A program made the translations under genes and the position numbers. Shown in pieces: positions 56,235-64,000 of a stretch of DNA of 64,000 nucleotides (the first letter of the stretch is position 1; each line of letters starts with the position of its first letter). The stretch lies in contig CM035808.1 in assembly GCA_020466095.1 (NCBI GenBank), positions 10,199,012-10,263,011 of the forward strand, written 5' to 3'. The notes below the pieces were generated by a model. That model did no database searches and had not been told where the DNA came from. It saw only the letters and a list, made by a program, of their open reading frames with translations. The DNA is from Chlorops oryzae (Eukaryota > Arthropoda > Insecta > Diptera > Chloropidae).

Positions 56235-57965
56235 TAAAGGACGAAGTCATTCAGTCACACGGAACACGCGGAAGCACTTTGGCTAGCTGCACTTTTCTGC
56301 GAAACGACAATATAATTTGCTCGTAATTATTTCAATTTATTGAGACTTAAATTAGATTTCTATTATTAACGTTAGCTTTTCTGTCATCCTCGTTGCGTCA
56401 AACTATTTGAATATATTGCCAGGACAACGTGCAGGATCTTGTGAATGCGAAACGAAAAAAATTGTGCTTCCGCTTTATTATAGAGTGTCAATTAGTTTCG
56501 ATCCATACTCCTCCTTCTATAACAAATCTCTCTTTTCTCTCTGATGGTCTTGAAAACATTTCTTCCACACTGAAGAAATTCCTTCTTGACAGTATTGACA
56601 AAAGCGTACTTCGAAGAACATTTTGAAATGTACCAAGTTGTGTCGTAATTAAATGAAGACACTTTTCTCGGGCAATATGACGTTTCTTCAATTACTTTAC
56701 GTTTGAAAATAAGACGTGGACAAAGAACACAATTTTAAGGATTTTTTAATATCCTTCTATAAGACGTATTCGTTGACATATGACAGCGCGCAAATGAATT
56801 TCGCTACACACATGACAGAAATTTTTTCACACACGCCCGAAGAAAATGTATTAAGAATAATTTAAATATTAGAATATAACGACAAAATGGAATTCGTAGC
56901 AACACAAAGAGCATTGAGGCCATGCCCTGTCAATATGACTAATCTTAATTCTTTGACTGATATGAAGTTATTTCTTCCGAGATATTCAAGTCAAACACAA
57001 GATTCGTAACGGTCACCACTATTTCCCAGCCATGAAGTATGAAGTTTAAAGAATGAAGATAAGTTAAGCGCACAGTTATTCCAGCGTAACATAAGCAAAC
57101 GCATTCGTACGATGAAGTTAAAACGCGTTTAATTTAATTCCATTTGAAACTCACGCTAGAAATTGTGTTTAATCTGGTCAGGAAAATGTGTCACCGTCAG
57201 CAGCAATTCATGATGCTCATCGTTCAAAATCGAACAAACAATGACATCATCAGGTCATTCATTAAGTCATCATCGTCATCGTCGTTGTCGTCAGTGATGC
57301 CTTTTTAAATAAACTAACTTTTTCTGTAAAGTTTGCTCACATAACGGGCAGACGCTTCCGAATAAGAATGAGGTATCATATTTCGCTACTGCATCATGGT
57401 GACACTGGAACTATGCCAGTACGCTGTATGAACAAATGCTCAGCACAATATCTAACCTGTGTTAATGCTTAATTTTGAACTATAATTGTGAACTACTTAG
57501 TACAGAAAATATAAATCTCTTATAGAACATTGACTGCTCTGGACGGCATGGCTATGCCCGATGTCGCAATATCAATAAAAATACTAGTTAAACGCTTGCC
57601 CCCATTTCGATGTAATTTACTTCTGACTACGACTGCTTTTGGTTTAAAGTATGTTTAGCTTAGTCGATGAAGCTCGCACTCTCGGATTTCAACAGCCATA
57701 TATGTATGCATGCAAGTCCTAATTACATAATTGCGACGATGAGAATCATTTCTTCGGGCTTTTAACCACATAATCACAATATACATAAAATGTTACTAAT
57801 TCTTATCGCGAGCCTTAATTTAGTCCAAATCATTGAATTGAACTAAAAGCGTATATGAAAGGCTAAAGGGCGATTAATATAGGCTGGTTTTCTCCGGTTG
57901 ATCATAATTGATTAATAGAAACCAAGAGCTTAGGGCTAACAATTGTCTTATTAGGAAAATTCCAG
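56235..57965 (+). repeat. Direct duplication, copy A (partner 58412-60025)
   Basis: About 1.73 kb recurs 2.18 kb downstream in the same order, from TAAAGGACGAAGTCATTCAG to TTATTAGGAAAATTCC. Simple repeats that are clean in copy B (CT, CA and ATC tracts) are broken by small insertions here, as if this copy were noisier or older. Confidence 0.85.
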
Positions 57966-58411
57966 ATGTGAGATCAGACGGGACTCACAACAGTTAATAC
58001 ATATGTTTTATGATGAAATTTTGAAATATTATCAACTAGTATAGATTAGAAATTTCTTCAATATAACAAAGCAGGGTTGCGTATTTCAATAAATTTCTTT
58101 ATATTGAAGAAAATCGTTGGTAATATTAAAGAAATTTATTCAGTATCAATAATTATTTTCGTAGATATGAAGAAATTTCTTCAATATAACGAAGCAGGAT
58201 AATATACTTGAAGAAGTTTGACTAAAATAATTTCGTAGATATGAAGATATTTCTTCAATATAACGAAATTTTTTTGCTGATTTGAATTTCTTCATATTGA
58301 ATATCGTCTTTATTCATATTGATTGCTTTTTTTAGTTAGCTCTATTTTTACTGCCGTTTCTTCAGTAACGCAGCTTATTTCTTCAATATTACCTACGGAT
58401 TTTTTTCGGTG
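57966..58411. repeat. Spacer with repeated TTCTTCAATATAACGAAG motif
   Basis: Between the duplication copies, TTTCTTCAATATAAC recurs near 58051, 58173 and 58250, and its inverse (ATATTGAAGAA) also appears. GAAGAAATTTCTTC at about 58169 is a perfect 14-base palindrome. No coding content. Confidence 0.5.
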
Positions 58412-60025
58412 TAAAGGACGAAGTCATTCAGTCACACGGAACACGCGGAAGCACTTTGGCTAGCTGCACTTTTCTGCGAAACGACAATATAATTTGCTCG
58501 TTTTCTTTCAACTTTATTGAGACTATAAATTAGATTTTCTATTTTCACGTTAGCTTTTTGTCCTCCTCGTTGCGTCAAACTGTTTGAATAATTTCCAGGA
58601 CAACGTGCAGGATCTTTGAGCGAAACGAAGCTCTTTTGTGCTTCCGCTTTATTATAAGTGTCAATTTTTCGATCCATACTCCCTCCTTCTCTCACTCTCT
58701 CTCTCTTTCTCTCTGTTGGTCTTGAATTTTCTTCCCCCTCTGCCGGCTTCCTTTTGAAGTTTGAAGCGTACTTGAAGAACATGAACTGTACCAAGTTGTG
58801 TTGTAATTAAGTAAACACTTTTCTCGGGCAATATGGCGTTTCTTTCATTCTACTTTACGTTTGAAAATAAGACGTGGACAAAGAACACAATTTTAAGGAT
58901 TTTTTTTTTCCTTCTATAAGATGTTCTCTTGACAATGACAGCGCGCAAATGAAAAGCACACACACACAGACACACACACGCCCAAAGAAAAACTGTATTA
59001 AGAAAACAAAATTAGAAAAACGACAAAATGAGAAAGCCTAGCAACACAAAGAGCATTGAGGCCATGCCCTGTCATGTGAAATCTTAATTTTTTACTTTTT
59101 GGTTTTTCTTCCGAGAATTCAAGTCAAACACAAGTCTTCGTAACGGTACACCACTATTTCCCAGCCATGAAGAGAAAGTTTAAAGAATGAAGAATAAGTA
59201 ACCGCACACTTTTCCAGCTAACAAATAAACGCATTCGTACACATTTCCTCTTTAATTTAATTCCATTTGAAACTCACGCTAGAATTGTGTTTTCCTGGTC
59301 AGGGTCTTGTGTCACCGTCAGCAGCATCTTCATGATGCTCATCATCAACACGAACAACAACAATGACATCATCATCATCATCATCATCATCAATCATCAT
59401 CATCGTCATCGTCGTTGTCGTCATGATGCCTCGAGAAAAATTTACTTTTTCTGTCGTTTGCTCACACTCAACGGCAATCTCCGAATAAGAATATATCCAT
59501 GCCGCTCTGGATATGGCACACTCACACTCATGCCAGTGCGTGTATGTGTGCCTTCTACCTGTGTTCATTTCTTTAACCTTAATTCTGACGCTACTTATTC
59601 TTTCATCTCTTATAGAACATCAACTGCTCTGACGGCTGGCTCTGCCCGATGTCTCATTCAATTAAAATTCAGTTAACGCTTGCCCCCAGGCGATTTTCTT
59701 CTGCTACGACTGCTTTTCTTTTATGGTTGTTTAGCTTAGTCGATGGAGCGCTCGCACTCTCGGATTCACACAGCCATATATGTATGCATGCAATTATAAT
59801 TACATAATTGCGACGAATGAGAATCATTTTTTTCGGGGGCTTTACAAAAACAAAAACAAAAAAGGACACAAATTCATCAATAATTTTCCAAATCTGAATT
59901 GAACTAAAAGCGTATATGAAAGGCTAAAGGGCGATATTGTAGGCGGTTTTCTCCGGTTGATCATAATTTATTAATAGAAACCAAGAGCTTAGGGCTAACA
60001 ATTTCTTATTAGGAAAATTCCAAAT
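58412..60025 (+). repeat. Direct duplication, copy B (partner 56235-57965)
   Basis: About 1.61 kb, with clean CT (about 58680-58720), CA (about 58958-58980) and ATC (about 59366-59402) microsatellites. The 120-residue minus-strand frame at 58432-58794 is broken in copy A and shows no domain. The segment could be promoter or UTR sequence, but nothing proves it. Confidence 0.85.
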
Positions 60026-60379
60026 TAATCTGCCCCACAACTTTAAGTCGTCACAGTCTTTTTATGCCGATTCTTAGCAGAAGTTATGTTTTTCCAGAGC
60101 CTTACGGTTATCAAAGACTTTCAGAAATTGTGTCATCCTTGAGAAGAAGCTCATCGTTATTTATTTCAAATGTTTGTTTTTCTCAACTAAAATTTGAGAG
60201 CGACGGCTTGTGACAAATCGAAATGGAATTGCCCATTTGTAATTTTAATATTTTGAGCCCTAATTATTTCGTTTTTCCATATCAAAACTTTATCCTGATA
60301 TTTTTGATATTATTTTATATTTTTAAATAATCGTTCATTCACCTCATCAACTTCATTCAACGGCAAATTTTCTCAAACT
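60026..60379. other. Non-coding DNA
   Basis: Nothing recognisable. Confidence 0.5.
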
Positions 60380-60552
60380 CAGTGAACTGCGGATAAATAC
60401 AACACGAATAAATGCAAAAGCGTCATAAGTGCGAGCTGCTTTCGAGCCTTTTTTATCCGTTCTCCTGAAAATATGCACGGATTAGTGCAAGGAACGCATA
60501 AGTGCACAAGTATTCGAGCAAAAAACGTGTTGCATTTATCCCTACTCTACTG
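60380..60552. mobile_element. Possible pogo-like MITE, 173 bp
   Basis: The left end CAGTGAACTGCGGATAAAT and the inverse of the right end, CAGTAGAGTAGGGATAAAT, share the outer CAGT and a 16-base core, GGATAAATRCAACACG. CAGT termini are found in pogo/Tigger elements. No TA target duplication is evident. CATAAGTGC occurs twice inside. Confidence 0.35.
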
Positions 60553-63538
60553 TGTTGAGCATTTTCATTCGGCACGAAGTTTTAACCGAGCTAAAGCTTT
60601 ACTCAAGCTTTAAAGCTCACTAAATTGCTTTGTTTCGCTTTCAAATTCGTACATTTCCTTAGAGCAGATATTGAAAAGAAGAACTTTCACTGCTCTTGCT
60701 CAATCCACCTGTATTTATGGCATACTCTGCGAACGTTGCTATAAAATCAAGCAGCTCTAGATAACTTGAGCTTATATCGTATTTTCTTGCAGTTTTCTTG
60801 CACTTAACAGTATTATGTACAACTGCCAGCTTGTCGTTTTAAAAAGCTTTTCCTGCTATAAAAGAGAAAAAGCTTTTCCCTACGATACAATGGATGCTTC
60901 CTTCAGTGTTCAAGAGTCACTCATAAAAGCTCAGTTTTTCTGCTGAAAATATCCCTTTAGGAAATTGAACTAGTGCAGAAGTATTCTTCGACTACTTTCC
61001 AAATCAACAGTACTACTCGGTCGTAATATCCCCGCCAATGCATTGAACTGTAAACTTTAACTCTGAGGTGTCATTCGAAAATCGACAGTCGCACTTGAAC
61101 TAGTGCAGAAGTAGAGGCAACAGAGCCAATTCAGTACATTTGATATACTATGTTAATAGAAGAGGGACCGGCCCGAGCTGTCGTGGATCACAGCACAATC
61201 CGAGGGGCCCAGGTTCAATTCCCCAAGCGAACGCCGATTTAAAAAAAAATTTTTTTTTTTTTTTTTGCAATATTAATTTTTTTAATTAAAGGTCGCTGAT
61301 TACGAAAATGGTCTCCATTTATCTTCCCAAAGAATAGTTTCTGAGATATAGGCAAAAAATGAGCTTTTTGGTTTCATTTGCATTTTTGGCTAAATTACTC
61401 AAGAACTGCTTGTCTTACAAAACTTTATTTATAATCAAAAAGAACAAGGCTTGCCCTTTACTTTAGTATATTCCTTGTTTGAGTCGATGCCTTCGTTTTT
61501 GAACTATAGACAACTGAAGTTGGGAAAATTGAATTTTTTAAGATTTTTCCCCCATTCAACGAAGGTTAACTTTGATATTTGACTGCAAAAAAATTTAAAA
61601 TTTTTTTTTTTCTTTTTTAGGATGACTTAAAATGAAAGACTGTTCTTTAAGCTTTACTAGAAATGTTATTTCCAATAAAATCGGTTAAGAAACAAGGACC
61701 TTATGATGAATTATGCTAATGAACTCGAACTCAAAATCATTTCATTTGCTCAGATGTACATTGTATGTACCTACGTAGTGTTAGTTTCGAAACCATCTAA
61801 ATTTTCTCCTCTAGGAAGTCAGTTGTGTGACCCATAGGGGTCACACTCACACAATTTATTAGAATAACAATTGATCCCAATTCAGTTGAAGCCGTTAAAT
61901 TGCCCTGTCATCCTCTTATTCGAACAAAACATCTTTTGAATTTTTCCATTAAAGTCAAAAGGTCCTTTCCCATGCCAAGAAAAGAAGAACGAACGCGCAA
62001 ACAAAGAAACGGATAAATACAAAGAAACAGTTGCATCCTAATATTAATTCCATATGAATTGAAACAATCAAACGGGCACAAGTTCCTGTCACTCTAATCC
62101 ATTGTCCCTCAAACAATTGTTCACTTAAAATGCAATCTCTTTATCTGTAATGGCTGATTTGATCGGTTCGTACGCACATGAATGCACATGCAATTGCACG
62201 CATGCTAGTCGTTATGGTTATATTGATGTCTTCACCCATTGCCGGAACCGAGACGAGGCGGACGAGGCGGACGAGACGAAATTGCAGCTCATCGCATTCA
62301 GCCAATTGTTAATAAATTTCACATAATCCGAGACAAAACAATAAATCCTGTGCTCGATTCATTCTTGTCGTTCTCATACTCGCACTTTTACTCCTTTCAT
62401 TGTTACGAGTATTCGTTTTGCCTCCTCCGTTTTACTTCCTTTTCTCCTACGCTACCCTTTCCCAATGTCGTTCATGTGCCGTTTTGTTGCTCGTGTTCCC
62501 TCCTTTCATTGTGGCTGTGCATTTGAATGACAACAGATACATAGTAACACACTTAAAACAGCAAACACATTTGTGGCAAAAAACGACATAAATGAAAGAA
62601 AAAAAGGACAAGATTAAGCAGAAGAAGATGGCAAAAAAAACCAAAAAACAATATAATGTAAGTGAGCCCAGGAAAATGTCAGCTACACAGAAGCACATTG
62701 CAATGAAAAGGCGCAACTGTGGAACGACAAAACTGTAAGCACATCATGCCTCCCAGTTTTGCCCCTTCAAGGATATGTGACATTCCATATGCCTCGTTTT
62801 CATTCCTTAAACGAATTTCTCGCTCGTCTCTTCGCCTTTCCCCTTTTCTCTTTCGCTTCTGTTGCTGTGTTTTTTTTTTCTTTTTTTTTCAATTTTATTT
62901 GACTTGGCAATAAATTATGTCTCGACCGCAACGAGAATATTGAATTTGTTTCTGCAAAAACGGCGCCTTTGGTGATTCAAAATGAATAAAGCATTTTGAA
63001 TTGAAAAGCAATTTCCTTTTAGGGAAATTGCAAGTGTATTTCAATGTCTTCTTCTTCTTCTTCGAATGGCTCCTTGCGAAAGAAGGGCTTACTAAACGGA
63101 ACACTTAGAAGGATTCGAAGTGCCGGAAGTACAAGAATTATATAAATGAAGAGAACATTTGAAGACTTTTCCAAAAGAAAATGAAAAGAAAAATTCAAAA
63201 TTAATTAAATTTCATTTAATTTCATTGAATCGAATTCATAAAAAAAAATTATTGAAAACCATAACGTGCAATTGTTCTGATGTCTGAGGCAAGGAAATAA
63301 TATTCAAATAAAATTTTGTAGCATACTTCATGGCAGGCAGATTTTTGTTAAATTCTCCCTCGAAAGGAAGGAGATCAAATCATATTTTTTTTTAAAATAT
63401 TGAACTCTTACGCGGCTTCGCTACTTCAAATAGAATGCTTAGAACTTTTTCAGTCTTACTTATGGAAGCAAAAAAAATGTTTTCTTAAGGATGTTCAAGC
63501 GATAATCAACTTCGAGTAAGCAAAAAAATCTGAATGAG
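60553..63538. other. Non-coding DNA with a tRNA-like fragment
   Basis: It holds an A/T run at about 61240-61266, CT-rich and pyrimidine-rich patches around 62380-62520 and 62840-62890, and a CTTCTT tract at 63048-63063. GGCGGACGAGGCGGACGAG lies near 62258. No protein gene is supported; the frames are shadows of composition. Confidence 0.45.
61165..61235 (+). other. Possible tRNA-derived SINE fragment
   Basis: GGTTCAATTCC matches the internal Pol III B box, and GGCCCGAGC about 35 bases upstream is an approximate A box. The T stem does not pair well, so this is not a functional tRNA. A long A/T tract follows, as in SINE tails. Confidence 0.22.
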
Positions 63539-63747
63539 CAGGGCTCGGATTTTGTTGACTTTTATAAATTTAAAGCATACTTTATGGGGCAAAAATGTTT
63601 CTTACCAACAACCGCTTTTCTAACTTCAAAAAAATTCATATTGAAGTTAAAAATCGATTTGAATCCTAACTTTATGTGATTTGAACAAAATTTTTACTCC
63701 ATAAAGTATGCTTTAAATTTATACAAGTAAAAAAAATTCGAGCCCTG
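63539..63747. mobile_element. TIR element (MITE), copy 2, hAT-like ends
   Basis: The ends CAGGGCTCGGATTTT and (inverse) CAGGGCTCGAATTTT continue into a shared AAAGCATACTTTATGG, about 48 bp of inverted repeat. Flanking 8-mers TGAATGAG and TTAATAAG agree at 6 of 8 bases, as an aged 8-bp hAT target duplication might. It is homologous to 10875-11110 in the same orientation. There is no transposase; the superfamily is an inference. Confidence 0.65.
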
Positions 63748-64000
63748 TTAATAAGTTATTCCTTGCCATATTGAAGTGCTTGTTTAATCAACCTCGAACG
63801 GATAATGCAGCTTTTCCAAATCATTTTTTAAGAGCGTGCCAAGTAAAAGCCCAGCAGAGGCTCATTCGAAGAGAAAACCCTAGATCGAAAACGATAAATA
63901 ATCGATATACGTAAAGAAGTGTTCTCCGGATTTAAACACTTTTTCAAAAAAGAAGGCGAATCGATCTTCTGAAATTATATCTCAACATTAAGACATCACA
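63748..64000. other. Non-coding DNA, window end
   Basis: Nothing recognisable. Confidence 0.5.

Noticed and set aside
58432..58794. 120-aa minus-strand ORF
   Set aside because: It is interrupted in the duplicate at 56235-56620 and its Lys/Arg/Ser composition follows CT/GA repeats.
61165..61235. Functional tRNA gene
   Set aside because: A B box is present, but the T stem does not pair and no cloverleaf can be drawn; at most a SINE relic.
1..64000. CRISPR array, bacterial operon or prophage
   Set aside because: No spaced identical repeats of CRISPR form, no ribosome-binding sites, and composition plus splice signals indicate a eukaryote.

Overview
This window reads as gene-poor, AT-rich nuclear DNA of a higher (brachyceran) fly, probably a fruit-fly relative such as a tephritid. 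The grounds are indirect: a host ORF with poly-Gln and poly-Asn tracts, an intact mariner, a Ty3/Gypsy element with an insect-type Pol, a dispersed repeat built on a GTGGGCGTGGC module, many simple repeats, and splice signals of fly type. Species cannot be fixed from the sequence.

Protein-coding content is small. One convincing host ORF lies on the minus strand (5951-7030, 359 aa, unrecognised, with an N-terminal hydrophobic segment and low-complexity tail). It is followed by AATAAA signals and preceded by good minus-strand splice acceptors near 7446-7469. A strong minus-strand recursive-splice (ratchet) site at about 33756 suggests that much of the window may be intron of a long minus-strand gene, possibly this one. 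Candidate non-coding first exons on the plus strand end in strong donors at 13260 and 29453.

Mobile DNA dominates the rest. A complete 1,288-bp mariner with an intact D,D34D transposase sits at 41183-42470. A complete 9.1-kb Ty3/Gypsy LTR retrotransposon sits at 43684-52780. Its two 1,675-bp LTRs look identical and it has a TATG target duplication, Gag and Pol in overlapping frames, and no env. Its Gag begins with a complete RING-H2 finger, a ubiquitin-ligase-type domain fused to a capsid protein, which is the most unusual thing here. Non-autonomous elements include a Transib-like element whose ends match the RSS heptamer CACAGTG (1847-2362), two copies of one TIR element (about 10875-11110 and 63539-63747), pogo-like ends (35785 and 60380-60552), and a 127-bp-unit dispersed repeat (17601-18779) with a truncated inverted copy (31438-31570).

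Three direct duplications differ mainly by small scattered indels: about 8130/10000, 29997/31570 and 56235/58412. They could be real diverged duplications, but the pattern also fits unmerged haplotypes or gap filling with noisy reads, so the local order there should be treated with caution. A 1-kb 12-bp minisatellite (54160-55157) is open in all three forward frames and is not a gene. The remaining stretches show AT-rich unique sequence with homopolymers and microsatellites.
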